A DNA stretch of 64,000 bases from Sacculina carcini (taxonomy: Eukaryota; Arthropoda; Thecostraca; Sacculinidae), in the NCBI GenBank assembly GCA_916048095.2, contig OU696588.1, positions 3,917,501 to 3,981,500 on the forward strand, read 5' to 3'. Position 1 is the stretch's first letter. Each line of letters starts with the position of its first letter. The position numbers were made by a program, and so were the translations under genes. Under the pieces are notes generated by a model, which saw only the letters and a program-made list of their open reading frames with translations, searched no databases and was not told the DNA's origin. This document shows positions 1-49,085 of this stretch, piece after piece.

Positions 1-788
1 CTGAAATTGTCAAAGGTTTCTGCAAGATGGGTCTCCCGTCTTTTGACGCCTGAGTAGAAGCGCACAAGGCGCACCATGTCCAAGGACAATCTTCAACTGT
101 TTGAAGCTGACGAAGATAATTTTTAGCTCATTTCATTACTATGGACGAAAGCTGGGTCCACCATTATCAACCGGAGCAAAAGAACAATCAAAACAATGGA
201 AGCACACGTCAGCTCCGACCCCCCAAAAAAGCCAAGGTCATTCCTTCAGCTGGCAAGGTCATGGCTTCCGTTTTCTGGGATTCGCAGGGGTTCATTCTTA
301 TCGGATACCTTCGAAAGGGCCAAACAGTAACTGGACAGTATTATTCTGGACAACTAAGGCGCTTACGGGAAGCAATCAAGGAAAAAAAGCCAGGAATGTT
401 GACAAGAGGGGTTCTGTTCCACCAGGACAATGCTCCAGCCCACACCTCAGTGGTTGCCATGGCAACAATTCATGACTGTGGTTTCAATCTCGTTCCCCAC
501 CCCCCTTATTCGCCAGACCTGGCCCCCTCCGACTTCCACCTGTTCCCACAACTGAAAAAAGTCCTGGCTGGTCGCCATTTTCGCAGTGATGATGACGTCA
601 TAACTGCAGTTAAGGAGTTCCTGGGGCCCCAGACAAAAGAGTTCTTTTTCACTGGGATAAATGCGCTGCGGCACCGCTGGAACAAGTGCTCAACCCTTGA
701 GGGAGACTACGTTGAAAAATAAATCATCAAAAATCTCCAAGCCCTTATAGTTTTTCTGATGCTTAAAACTTTTCATACACCCCTCGTA
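1..788 (+). pseudogene. mariner (Tc1/mariner superfamily) transposase remnant with 3' terminal inverted repeat
   Basis: The longest open part (141-722) carries the mariner catalytic signature: D2 in MDESW, D96 in QDNAPAH and D131 in APSDFH. The 34 residues between the last two give the DD34D spacing of mariner. Upstream, in another frame from base 1, a mariner-like stretch (KVSARWVSRLLTPE) is cut by TAG at 55-57 and again near 124-126, and a frameshift joins it to the catalytic part, so the gene is dead. The 3' end, about 763-788, reads as a mariner-type terminal repeat ending CCCTCG followed by the TA target dinucleotide. The 5' end lies outside the window. It sits in an intron of the ankyrin gene, on the opposite strand. 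Confidence 0.88.
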
Positions 789-856
789 CACATAGATGCA
801 AATGTATTAGTTTTGCTCGGTGGAAAATGAAAGTTATGTGAAATATGAGTCACGTG

Positions 857-1048
857 TGAATGTGTTAGTGTGTTAGTGTGTGTGTTAGTGTGTTAGTGTG
901 TTAGTGTGTTAGTGTGTTAGTGTGTTAGTGTGTTAGTGTGTTAGTGTGTTAGTGTGTTAGTGTGTTAGTGTGCTAGTGTATGTGTTAGTGTGTTAGTGTG
1001 TTAGTGTGTATGTGTGTTAGTGTGTTAGTGTGTTAGTGTATGTGTTTG
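857..1048. repeat. 8-bp tandem repeat (GTGTTAGT)n
   Basis: About 190 bp of GTGTTAGT units with a few TATG variants. It ends close to the donor site of the ZU5 exon (1,073), so it is intronic sequence just downstream of that exon. Confidence 0.9.
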
Positions 1049-1073
1049 TATGTTTGTGTGCAGGTGCACGTAC

Positions 1074-37889
<36,816 letters not shown>

Positions 37890-38505
37890 CTGCCAAACAC
37901 ACACACACACACACACATACTACTCATATAGTGTAGTTCACACATTACTAGTGCACATGACACAAACACTTGCATTCACATACATTCACATATGCGCGTA
38001 TATACACATCATAGCGCGGCGAATGAAGAGAATTCCATTGCTGGAGTCATGTATATGTATGTAGTGTATATGATCAAGAAACGCGGCAACATTACGGGAT
38101 TCACTGATTACGGGATGTATATATATATCCCATACCCGTGTCTCTCCCAGATGTCCCTCCCAATTTCGCTGTAATTCAAGTGCATATTATATTATAGACA
38201 GTTATTGATGAGTTAACTTCATTCAATTAACTGATGATCGGAAATGCTTCCGTTTCTTTCTACACTGTACGGCTATACAGAAGAGCAGTGGAAAAAATCA
38301 TTTCGACACATTTTCTCAGTGAAAAAATAACCTTTAAATATCCAAATTCAAGTGCACAGGCCTTAAAATAAGAGACAATTATAAAAATTATAAAACACCA
38401 ATTCGTAGTTGTTGCTGTCACCTCACTGGAGCAAGTATGTACTTCAGGAATCGGAAACAGGGAAATACCGGGTACCCGGCAGTAAAGGCTGTAAGTTGCA
38501 CCTCA

Positions 38506-38556
38506 CTTCAAGACTGCAGTGGAAGGAGATGTACGACTTCCACTGCAGTCTTGAAG
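38506..38556. other. Perfect 20-bp inverted repeat with 11-nt loop
   Basis: CTTCAAGACTGCAGTGGAAG at 38,506-38,525 and its exact complement at 38,537-38,556. No mismatch, so it is either young or maintained. It lies in the candidate SINE region described next. Confidence 0.9.
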
Positions 38557-38639
38557 ACCCCTTAACTGTCATTGTGCGAATCACATTCATCACAAATTCA
38601 GCAGCGCAGGTGATAACACCATGAGCACTGGAAAAGTAC

Positions 38640-38800
38640 ACCAGACAAGACGGAGGAGTGCATCAGGAAGAACACCACGATACTACTCCTGGCATAGATC
38701 ATTGTCGAATTTTTGCACGTGAAGGTTCAAACCCGGTACTCTAAGGCAGCGTCCCACGTGACTACACCAAAAGGTCACCGACCCAAATGAGGCAAAATGT
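38640..38800 (-). mobile_element. Possible tRNA-derived SINE, family 3
   Basis: Minus strand: A-box-like TTTTGGTGTAGTCACGTGG and B-box-like CGGGTTTGAACC, about 35-40 bp apart as in a tRNA promoter. No second copy in the window, so its limits are unknown. Confidence 0.4.
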
Positions 38801-39002
38801 CAGCCGAAAGCAGCGATATTGGCATGGTACAACCATATTAATTGCCGCCGATTAAAATAGCAGCAGGATTGTCGGCAGGGTGAAGTGAGCCGACTGCACA
38901 CAATGACACACAAACACACACACACACAAGAAAGAGAAGAGAATGATGCAAAGAAAGAGAAAATAAACAGGGAGAAAGAGAGGAAACAAGCCAGACGCAG
39001 CC

Positions 39003-39030
39003 AACAAGATTGAATATGTATGTGTGTGTG

Positions 39031-39065
<35 letters not shown>

Positions 39066-39066
39066 G
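39003..39066. repeat. (GT)n microsatellite
   Basis: GT run with one TTT interruption; the surrounding 38,800-39,364 has no gene. Confidence 0.9.
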
Positions 39067-39364
39067 GTTGGCACATGAACGGATTCTTAACCCAATGGCG
39101 CAAACACACAGCACCACAGCGGAACAACACATAGAAAGTGAAGACGGTGAAATTTACGATTAATTCGATCACAAGGCTATGCACTCACATTGAAATCGCC
39201 ATGTTATATCAGATGATTAGTAACTTCCCATACATTCAGCTGTTATTTCCACCGCACACAGTGCAATGTATAAGTCATGAATGCCGAAATTCAAACCAGA
39301 ATCTATTCCGGAAAAGAACATTTGAGAAGACCCGAGGCAAACGTTCAAAACACTCAATCTAGAT

Positions 39365-39608
39365 CAGGGGTTCCCAAACTATCTTTGCTGACGCCCCTTT
39401 TTCATATGAAGTGATTCTTACATATATTTACGTGTAAATAGTACTAGCTTAATAGAAACGGGTGACTGCTATAATTATATTTTGCATGTATGTAATGGCC
39501 GATATTTGTTCTTTGAATAATTTTAATATTAGAATTAAAAACAATTTTGAGGAGAGGACTTCACGCCCTCTTGTATCCTTCTCGCGCCCCCTAGTTTGGG
39601 AACCCCTG
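39365..39608. mobile_element. hAT-type MITE, family C
   Basis: Near-perfect terminal repeats CAGGGGTTCCCAAACTA ... TAGTTTGGGAACCCCTG. Flanking octamers ATCTAGAT and ATCTAGAC agree at 7 of 8. 244 bp, AT-rich interior. Confidence 0.92.
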
Positions 39609-39616
39609 ATCTAGAC

Positions 39617-40512
39617 CGTCTGTAGACCATCACGTTCTTTCAACTCTTTCCTTTCTCTGTATCTTCCGCCATTAACTGACGTAAATCACGCTCAATACCA
39701 ATTAGCAATCTCAGCGTTCACAACAACGTGTATGTACGTATGTGAGCAGTGTGTCTGACTGGTTCAATCAAGTGACTATCGATCCACCACACCAACGTAT
39801 AGATCTGCACACAACTCTCTCCTCATGGGTCCAGTAACGGTAATCGATCACTGGATTACCTCAAACAGTCTAGCACAGAACAAAAGAACCAATCTCGAGG
39901 TGGAAACACTCAATGGTACAATAAACGACTCGCAGAACACGAGTACTTCCATCACTAACACTCGCACTCGTGCGTCAATCACCACTAATACTCGTCGACA
40001 CCAATTCCGCACCATCGCCAATGAACCTGCTCATCGAGGCAGCATTGTGTCATGACACGCAAATTGGTCCCATACATACACGTCCACGAAAATACGGAGT
40101 AGACATTAGTAAAACGTGCACAATAGGCAAGCCATAGCAGTTCTATGCATCGCAGAATACGCATAACACACAGGAACAATGGGAAATGATGAAAATGCAC
40201 CTTAGAATAATATAAAAAAACTCCATATTCCAATGTGCCACAGTTCTATTTCTGTCCATCCTTCCTTGCTTTTTTGCCACTCATAAGCATACCCACGCCC
40301 CTTTCTACGGTCAGGTACGCTCAACATGAGGTGTAACTATAATATTAGAGCAATAGTGCAAACGCAAATATTAGAGCAAACGCATCCTAATTGTAATTTT
40401 TAATGCTGAATGCTCTCAAAACCAGTATCGTAGCATGTACCACTTCACTTTACGAGCCCGGTCCTACGGGTAGAACATTCTCAAAAGATGGCATGCACAA
40501 CATGCATGTGTA

Positions 40513-40544
<32 letters not shown>

Positions 40545-40826
40545 CAGGTGCACGAGAAGACACGTTCGACCACATTCGTCGCTAGCAGCAGTATTCAGCG
40601 TCGTAGCCGCTTGCTGCACGTGACAGGTGCATACAACACCTGTGCGACACAATATGCCAGCCACCACGCCCGCTCCTCCGACCCTCTGCAACACCTCACT
40701 CTCAAACTCTCCCTCAACCAACAAAACGGCAATACGATACGAATATGATTGCATATGAACGCGTTTGCAATATGTTTAAATTGGTAGAAGTACTACTAGT
40801 GGGATAGCACGAGACATCAATGATGG

Positions 40827-40858
<32 letters not shown>

Positions 40859-42398
40859 GTGGGATGAACGCATTTCATTACTATCAACTACCAATGCGCA
40901 AGGTGGAATGGGAAAAAGCGCGAATGTTATAAATGAATGACTGCAATATGCATTCATCTTATCAATTGGGAGACAAAAAGAGAAGAACGCTGACGACAGC
41001 AAAGAAAAACACATTGGAAATGAAATACATGAAGCTGAATCACAACTACTCACATGTCACATGGGCATCAGACGAGACCGAAATAATATAGGAAATAAAT
41101 AGATAATTGCCCAGCACATACACGCAGACAGACAGACAGACAGACAGACCCATCACAATCACGCATTGCAACACACACACACACACACACTTAGCACATC
41201 ATAAGCGCTGAGGTGCTAGACAGACAGGTAAGGTCACACACCGCATTGCACATGCACAACACGCATCACTGTGGCAGTGCAAATTACAAATTCACGTGTC
41301 AAATTGGCTACGCCGTCTCGGTAATAGAACAGCACCGAATTAGACAGACGCAGATGATGTGCAAAAAAATTCAATTACAAAATGGGAAAAACAGAAATAA
41401 ATCAATAACGTAGCATAGATTAGACGTTAGGCCGAATTCAAGCGACATACACATGCGACATACAATGTAAGATTGGCATTCGATAACAAACAGATTCCGC
41501 ATCAGACGTAGCGTGCTGATCTGAAACAGCAATCTAAAATAAACAAGCACACACACACACATACACAATACTGATACTGTATAAATCGACCAGTGATAAA
41601 TCACCAGAATTCACTGAATTGGCATAAAATTGTCAATATACGTTTACATTTCGAATGCCCAGAAACCATCTCCTCTCTTCTATCCACAAAAAACGCACAA
41701 ATACACGCCCGCATTCAAGAATACACACACACACACACACACAAACACACATAAATATAAAAAAATCACGGCAGAGACGCCGCCGGCACACTTGTGTGTG
41801 TTTGTATGAGCGTGCAAGTGGGGCAAGGACGAATCTATAACACACGCACACAAACACATGCCTATATACGACAACTGAAATGCACACAAACACACACACA
41901 CACATGTGGATGTGCAAGATATCGAGTGGCACGACCAGATGGCAGCAAGACTGTTGGAATGACACGACACGCAAGTTCAAACCCCAGTCATGTGTCATGT
42001 GTGGCCTAGTTGAAACACACTAGCATATCTTGAACAACTAGCCGTACTGCCAGTGTAATATACAATGTTCAACACTTCAACACACAACAACTGTGCAACT
42101 GACGATGAGTGGGCGGCAGCTGCACCAGCACACGAAGAAAATGCAAAAAAGCATGTGTTATCCTTAAGTAGTATAATTTTGATGAGCTACACTACGTAAT
42201 ACGTACAGTACTTCCGGACTATACGACACGCATAGAATATCTATATTTACCCAAATATTTCGTTATTTTTGTCGCTTGTTGTTGATGTCATTTATCAGCG
42301 CCAACATCGAAGTGGACCAAATCCTATCTATCCGTTCTATCTGCCTATCTTCGCCGTTCTACACACCAACCAGAACCGCTTAGAGTACTCCACCCATA
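39617..42398. other. Putative first intron of the ankyrin gene, no gene seen
   Basis: Holds scattered (AC)n and (GT)n, a (GAT)n run at 40,829-40,860, (GACA)n at 41,128-41,148 and a TGAC/CACG-rich patch with a tRNA-like B box at about 41,970-41,985 that I do not call. No family-level coding match. Confidence 0.6.
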
Positions 42399-42406
42399 CA
42401 CCAACT

Positions 42407-42693
42407 CATTGGTTCTTAATCGGAGGTACTGAACCCCACAAGTTCCACACACGCACTCATCGAACCCTTCGTGTTCTCATAACAGACTCATGACTAATAA
42501 CAGCCAAGACATAGTCACACAAGTAGGCTACTACTGAGTGGACCGAGTTGCTTGCAGCACAGATATCAATACCAAGCGATGTGGCGTGATCAGCTGCAGC
42601 CAATGATGACCAAACAGAGCTTGACGTCACGAATCATACGTGAGTGGGTGAACTAAACCGCCGAACCTCTGAAACTGACTCTTCGAGCCCCTG
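42407..42693. mobile_element. hAT-type MITE, family A copy 3, with one altered end
   Basis: Reverse orientation relative to the other copies. The left end CATTGGTTCTTAA is the family terminus. The right end TCGAGCCCCTG corresponds to an internal CAGGGG position of the longer copies. The flanking octamer CACCAACT is present on both sides (42,399-42,406 and 42,694-42,701), 8 of 8, so both ends are real. Confidence 0.9.
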
Positions 42694-42937
42694 CACCAAC
42701 TATATTCAGAACTAAGAAAGGATATCACTTCACCAAGACGTGTCAACCCGTGAACAGATAGACCCGTGAACAATATAAGCAGTATGTCAGTTCTCACCCG
42801 GTACAAACAGGACTCATCACACGTTCCCAATAAACGGTCAACAATAAACAGAACAGCGGCAAAACCACAAACCACCTCTACTGCGAGCATTTGGTAAAAT
42901 CATCCTGCAAGAACGTGAAATCAAGCAATACACTCAC

Positions 42938-42964
42938 CGCTCTAGCGCAATCCGTAACGGTCAT
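42938..42964 (-). CDS. Candidate ankyrin first exon a (9 codons)
   Basis: ATG at 42,964 opens MTVTDCARA and runs into GCG|GTGAGTGT, a near-consensus donor, at phase 0, which is what exon 1 needs. Very short N-termini before repeat 1 are known in ankyrins. Support is only the ATG, phase and donor strength; it could be chance or partly UTR. Confidence 0.45.
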
Positions 42965-43134
42965 CTTGTGAATTGTAGCGAACTACACACCAGTCACCTT
43001 GAAGCCACTTCGATGAGCCAAGAGCACACACACACGCACACACACACACGTGATCCACAATGATCTACACCGGGACACTTGCACACTGAATACAGCACTC
43101 GCACACGCAAGTGGAAGAACACACCACACATAAG

Positions 43135-43140
<6 letters not shown>

Positions 43141-43195
<55 letters not shown>
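43141..43195. repeat. (AC)n microsatellite
   Basis: Pure AC run. 42,965-43,479 otherwise has short AC/CGCAC tracts and no gene. Confidence 0.95.
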
Positions 43196-43196
<1 letters not shown>

Positions 43197-43479
43197 GTGC
43201 ACGTGTATTATGACTGCGCGTGCGTGCGTGCGTGTGTAGATCCACCTTGTGCGTGCGGTTACGTGGGAGTGTGCTTCCTGATGCCGCAAATACTCACGCA
43301 CACACTCACGCACACACACACGCACACACTCACGCACACACACACGCACTCACACACACGCAATGCCGTCAAATGCAACTACTTGTATACGTGTGTGCGT
43401 GACATACACAGATGGCGGAGCACACACACACGCATACACACACACTGAAGTGGGGAGGGAGAGCGGGGAGTAGACCTAC

Positions 43480-43638
43480 CTCACGCCAACGATACTGACT
43501 CGATACTAGCACCATCGTCGATGCCGACGCAAGGCAGTGTCGAAACCGACGATAACGAAGACGAGGCCATATTCGACCAAACAGTGACTCATAACTGGCA
43601 ACAATAAATCTGGCCTTTGTTTGCATAACTCCACGCAC
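43480..43638 (-). CDS. Candidate ankyrin first exon b (53 codons)
   Basis: ATG at 43,638; an Arg-rich, Ser-containing 53-residue N-terminus (MRGVMQTKARFIVASYE to SQYRWRE) ending GAG|GTAGGTC at phase 0. No family match for the peptide itself. Confidence 0.35.
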
Positions 43639-43674
43639 AAACGCAGATCAGCTCAGCTGTCAGAATCAGATGAA

Positions 43675-44081
43675 TCTTGTATCTAGGTGTCTGGTATCTA
43701 ATCTAGTATATCTAGTGTATCTAATCTAGAATATCTAGTGTATCTAGGTGGCGTTGCTTGAGATGCGCAGATAAGATGAAGGGCCGGATAAAGTGGCACA
43801 CCAAACACACACACACTCTCGTGCTTGATTCAGCTGAGTATCGTCTGATTGGTCCGTGTTTATGAAACCGGGATTTAGTGAGATATGCTGGCTTCCAGCT
43901 ATATATATATCTACTAGCCAATCAGGATGTGTGTAAAAATATACAATAAGAATAGTATAATTCAAGACACGCCCCAATCATAGGCACATATTTTCAATAT
44001 TTCGCGAGTGAAGGTGTGGTTTTGAGCAGCGCTGATGTGGTGCAAATGTGGGTCATCTGAGCCAGCTGTGTGGTGTGTGTA

Positions 44082-44128
<47 letters not shown>

Positions 44129-44145
44129 CTTCAATAGCAATAACA

Positions 44146-44180
<35 letters not shown>

Positions 44181-44773
44181 AAACAACAATCAAATGACAA
44201 TAGTGAAGTAGTGTACCCCACTACAACACTTTTGGGCCCGAATTTTAGATGAAGAGATTGCAAAGCAGGGAATTTAAAGTCGGACAAAAAGACAAATATG
44301 TGTGTTTATCCAACAGAATTCGTCTAGTTTTGTTTCTAGTGACTCACGGACAATTAATGTGGTGTAACAACTTAATTTATTGGATTTATCAGCGCTGTTG
44401 TGGAAACTGGAGACTGAGTTGACTAGTTGAAAAGAAGTGGGGAATCAGTGAGAAAAGCGCTACACATCATTGATATTGCGATTTACGACGTGACTAAGCG
44501 CTGACACAAACACACACACACACACACACACACAAGAGTAGAATATCTGGCGAGTTGTGCATGACCAAAAACCCGGGGAAAATTCCCCATGTGCCCTTAA
44601 CATTGTGCCCTGTGCAATATTTGAGGTGCGTACATGATTATGAGCCGTCAACACGCTCAACATTGAACACGTGTACGCAGGACAGCAAGAGTCAATCGTA
44701 CAGTCAAATCGTACAGTAGAAACATTCCAATAGCTTAGATGGAGCCACTGGTAGACAAACAAGTAGGGAACAC

Positions 44774-44808
<35 letters not shown>

Positions 44809-47358
44809 CAAGCTCGCATATATGCAAATTGATCGCATCCCACCTGTAACCAAACCCGAGAGCAAATTCACTATGCATTCTAGCTTAGATAAACATACAC
44901 AACCACACATACACACCCACACACGCATACATCGACAGAATCACGCGTATGAAGAACGACATGTCGCAGGAAATATATGCACATTCAAGCAATGCACATG
45001 CGCATAATTTTGCAATGGAGTAAGACAACATGAAAACTGCATATATAAGTGTCTATAAGCACCGACTTTTTGGCAACAGGCACATGTAAATCAGACATTC
45101 ACAGACAGACAGACAGACAGACAGATAGACACGTCAGCGCGAGTTGACTTTGCCAAAACATTGCACCGAAACGTAACAGGTCATTTAAGAGGCACAAGTC
45201 AACGTCACTGTGGCAAGTGGCATCCAGGAAAGAGGACTTATTCGGTGATGAGACTCAATTTGAGCTGCAATGAAACTCACGTAGCCGTCACCAAAACAAC
45301 ACCTAAGTAGCGAAAAAATGCAATAACCGACAATAACCGACAAAAACGTATTGTTATTACAAATAAAATAAATGAAAAATAATGGTAAAATTAAGCTAAT
45401 ATTAGGATATTTTATGGTGACCAATTGTGTGTTGGTGCCGTTGGCCATATTATGATGCCTTCACTCATAACTGCAAGTAGTCAACAATATGACGCGCGTG
45501 TATATACAATTCGCTGCGTATTCTCTACAAAAAAATAAACTCACAGCAAAATCATAACTGTGCAGTATTTTCAATGTATACAATAGGAATTTGGGCGCCA
45601 AAAAACGTTCTTCTTATCGTATGCCACCACAATTAACACCCTTGAAAATACAGCTCCTTCAACATTGGGGCTGCAGCCAGACATTCACTGATAGTCGACA
45701 CGCTACATTCCGCACACACACACACCACGAACACACACATCATAGTCACGAATACAACACGGTGACTCATGAAATCATCCAGCAACGAGACCAGCCATGC
45801 AGAAACATTGCATACCAGAAATGCAACATTGCAACGACGTGTATGTGCGTGTGTGTGTATGTGTGTGTGTGACAACTTGGATGACGAATGACAACACCCT
45901 GGGTTGACAAAGCTCGATGTTTGACACACTGTTTCGATGCTCTGAAGCGCTGGTGGATAAAGACTAGTTTCATCACAGAATGGTACTTGCGTTGACACTA
46001 TGAACGTGCACCAGCCTGTTGAGACCTTATGACAGAGCAGGAATTTGGTTTGACAAGGAATAAAAAGGGATGGCAAGCAGCGGCGTCAGCAGAGAAGGAA
46101 ATGAAGAAGGCAAAATGAAGAAGAAGTTTGGTTTTCAGTTGATTTTTGAGGCTAACGGAAGATGCGGCGGCAGTATATTCATCTCGAACTGATATCAGAT
46201 CATATACGACCACAGCAACTTGGAAGCGAAACACTCAACGACTGCAAGCATACATACGAAATACAATTGAGAAATTATCAATTATTAATTAATGATAATT
46301 AAAACAAAACACGGATATGGTTCATAATGCCGCTTGCTGGGACGAAAAGCATTGCAATCCATTGCAATATACAACTTTTGCACACACACACACACGCACA
46401 ACGTACGCTATGAAACGAGTACATGCACTAGCAAACTATCAAGAAAATTGCTCAAACGGCATATTGTCAAACACACGGGTGTGTGTATGTATGTATGTAA
46501 GTATGTGTGTGTGTGTATGTGTATGTATTGCTGGCGGCAGTGATGTCATGCATGGCTGGAGCGATGACCAGCGTTCCACACACTTTGTCGTATTTCCGGC
46601 GCAACCAACACAAAAATGGCGCAACCAACACAAAAATGGCGCGGCTATCACAAAAATGACGCGAAAACGGCGCAGTGCGTCACAATCACAGCAGCGCTCG
46701 GTCACGCTTCTATCATTGTCGAAAAATAACTTACGAGTATCGTGCGCACCAGCCCCCAGTAAAACATTCACAACAACTATATGCGATGTATGCTGGCTAC
46801 AACTATCAAGAATTGTCTATGTATTCATCTATGATCTAGGTAGCTAAGCACCATAGTCATAGTCATATTACCGGTCACAAATAGTTCCATGATAAAAACA
46901 CAACACATCTTTTGTGCTCATTTACACGGCGGTGGTTCAAGTTGTCTCCGTTATCCCAAAAAGTTCACCGAGTTGTTATCAACTCCCGTCTTCGTAGGAT
47001 TTTATAAGAACAAGATGGGATATAACAAATTATGTGACGGTTCAACACGAGGAACATATCACCTCACTTATGTCTCGAATTATCGCGTGAAAACTACTAA
47101 CCCCTACCAGTCGAAAAAACCCTTATCAATGAATGCATACATACGTAAATTAAAGAGCAACTCATAAAAATCATTCACACGTAGAAGAGACTCAAGGAAA
47201 GGCAATTATTGATCAAGAAAGGCAACTCACCGCAGAACATGAATTACACCGCTAGACTACAGATGGCAAACACGCTACTTGCCACTCTAGCAGCTCACAC
47301 AGCTGCAATATACAGATCCAACGCAGAAATGCAAGACTAGCATCAAAATTGCACTAAC
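43675..47358. other. No gene seen; scattered microsatellites
   Basis: A TATCTAG-rich patch at 43,675-43,750. (GT)n at 44,086-44,127 and 44,151-44,178 around a short TTCAATAGCAATAAC spacer. (AC)n at 44,512-44,534 and 44,771-44,812. (GACA)n at 45,102-45,128. A triplicated (GG)CGCAACCAACACAAAAATGG unit near 46,599-46,660. A good donor GCG|GTGAGT on the minus strand at about 47,232 is preceded by ATGTTCTGC and would be phase 1, so it does not fit exon 1. Confidence 0.55.
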
Positions 47359-47547
47359 CTCACTGGACGAATCATCCTGTTCGAAGCGGATGCGCGGCCT
47401 TTCGCCTGGAGATGCAGTTATCCCATTTCTTGAGGATAGCACCGAACGTAGCGGCTGCTTATCCCGCTGTTCCTTGTGTTGTTGCTGCTCTTCTTGGTGT
47501 TGGTGTTTGAAAGAAGACTTCAAGCGCATCATAAAATCCGCAGCCAT
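47359..47547 (-). CDS. Candidate ankyrin first exon c (63 codons)
   Basis: ATG at 47,547; a 63-residue, Gln/Lys/Arg-rich N-terminus (MAADFMMRLKSSFKHQHQEE to FEQDDSSSE) ending GAG|GTTAGTG at phase 0. Joined to exon 1 it would give DDSSSE-SDASVS, a smooth acidic-Ser run into repeat 1. The composition looks more like coding sequence than its surroundings. I rate it the best of the four candidates. Confidence 0.55.
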
Positions 47548-48659
47548 TTGACCTTATAATTGTCGATAAAAACCTTCTCGGCTTCAATGGATCAATTCGT
47601 TTTGAAAAGCTTCGTTCTGTCGCTATTACTCTTACCCAAGGCAATTCTACTGTGACTTTCAAGCCCGGACACAGACCATGAAAGTATTTCCTAGCACAGA
47701 TAAAAATGTTGTATTCTCCGCTCCAACCCGTCTTAGTGTGGTTTCCACAATGTGACGATCTTCCAGGCCTACTTTGACACGTCGATGGAATCAGCAAGAC
47801 GCAGACTCACAATACTTGCATGGAATGTTCAATCATAGATATGCACGCACACTAGTCCCGAGCACTAACACGCTCGCACCGAACAGTAGTCGGTATTAAA
47901 CACCAAAAACACGACCGCAAACAAACTTAGCAGCAAGCCCAGATATAGAAATGTCAAAAATAGGCCACAAAATCGGGCGTTCTATAATCAAGTACACTGC
48001 TGATTCTGCACGATCACATTGTGTGTTCACGCACTTCACGTTCAAACCACCCCCTCCTCGCTCACTTGTGAGTTACAACCTGAACTTCCACACACAATAG
48101 CACCACAGCAATGACCACTACAAGAGGTGCAAGTACCCCTTGTGTACTGCTAGCTGGCAACTACACAGAGCGCACGACGCACACAATGCACAGCTGTCTG
48201 TGTCACGACAACGTCTGATACTCGTCGTGTGCCCGCAATAGCGCTGAATGTGCCTGTCTAGCGGGGACAACCATACACACACGCACACAGACACAATCAT
48301 AGGACGCAGACAAGAGGGAGATGAAGACAAATCGATCGCACGAGATGCGACAACAGGGGAGAAACAGGGGACACAACTGCGGTCCCCATTCACCAATACT
48401 CCCCACATTTACCACGAGGTCACCCCCTCCGAATTGAATAGAGCAGGACACCTTTCGTTACGAACGAACAAAGGCACACCGAAAGCAATGTGCTTATGAC
48501 TATGATGTGCGTGCGTGTTGCGTGTGAGTTGCGTGAGTTATGTGGCTCGTGACAGCGTGCTACCCCCATTGATAGCCCATATGCAGACACATACACTGAG
48601 ACAGCACACAGCAAATAAGAACAACACAAGCACAAAAACATTCTGCATGAATTATATCA

Positions 48660-49085
48660 AACTTCAGTACCGTATATTAGTATTGATATTAGTACCGAAT
48701 TTCCCCATGAATTTTCCCCACTTTTTGGTCCAAATTTTCACTATAAAAATAAGGTGTATCTTATACAGGGGAGAAAGTGTTTCAGCACCAGTATGTAATG
48801 ATATCTGTGATGAAACATTTCATCACAGATATCATTCGATATGACTCCTTTGATGATGACGAAGAACTGGCTGGTAATGCTGAAGAACTGACTCCAGTTG
48901 ATATTCCTGATGAGAGTAACGAGGAATATAATGACTTCTATCATGAATACAGTTGATCATTAAAAAAAATTAGCACAATTTTGCATAATCCCTACAAATT
49001 TTGCATAATTACCATAATCCCTACAAATTGAAGGGACTTCTTGCACACAATTGCATCTTATACACAGGAAGATACGAGTATTTCT
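48660..49085 (+). mobile_element. Decayed DNA transposon (pogo-like) with acidic C-terminal fragment and a palindrome
   Basis: The ends share an AAGGTGTATCTTATACA / TGCATCTTATACACAGG motif of pogo-group type. 48,838-48,957 reads YDSFDDDEELAGNAEEL to FYHEYS-stop, an acidic C-terminus as in Tigger-like transposases. At 48,797-48,815 and 48,818-48,836 lies a perfect 19-bp inverted repeat with only 2 nt between the arms. Confidence 0.5.

Noticed and set aside
41935..41990. Another tRNA-like SINE (B box AAGTTCAAACCCC)
   Set aside because: A-box spacing and stems unconvincing and no second copy in the window.
47222..47245. Fifth candidate first exon, ATGTTCTGC before a strong GTGAGT donor
   Set aside because: Donor is phase 1, incompatible with the phase-0 start of ankyrin exon 1 if translated from that ATG; could at most be a non-coding exon.
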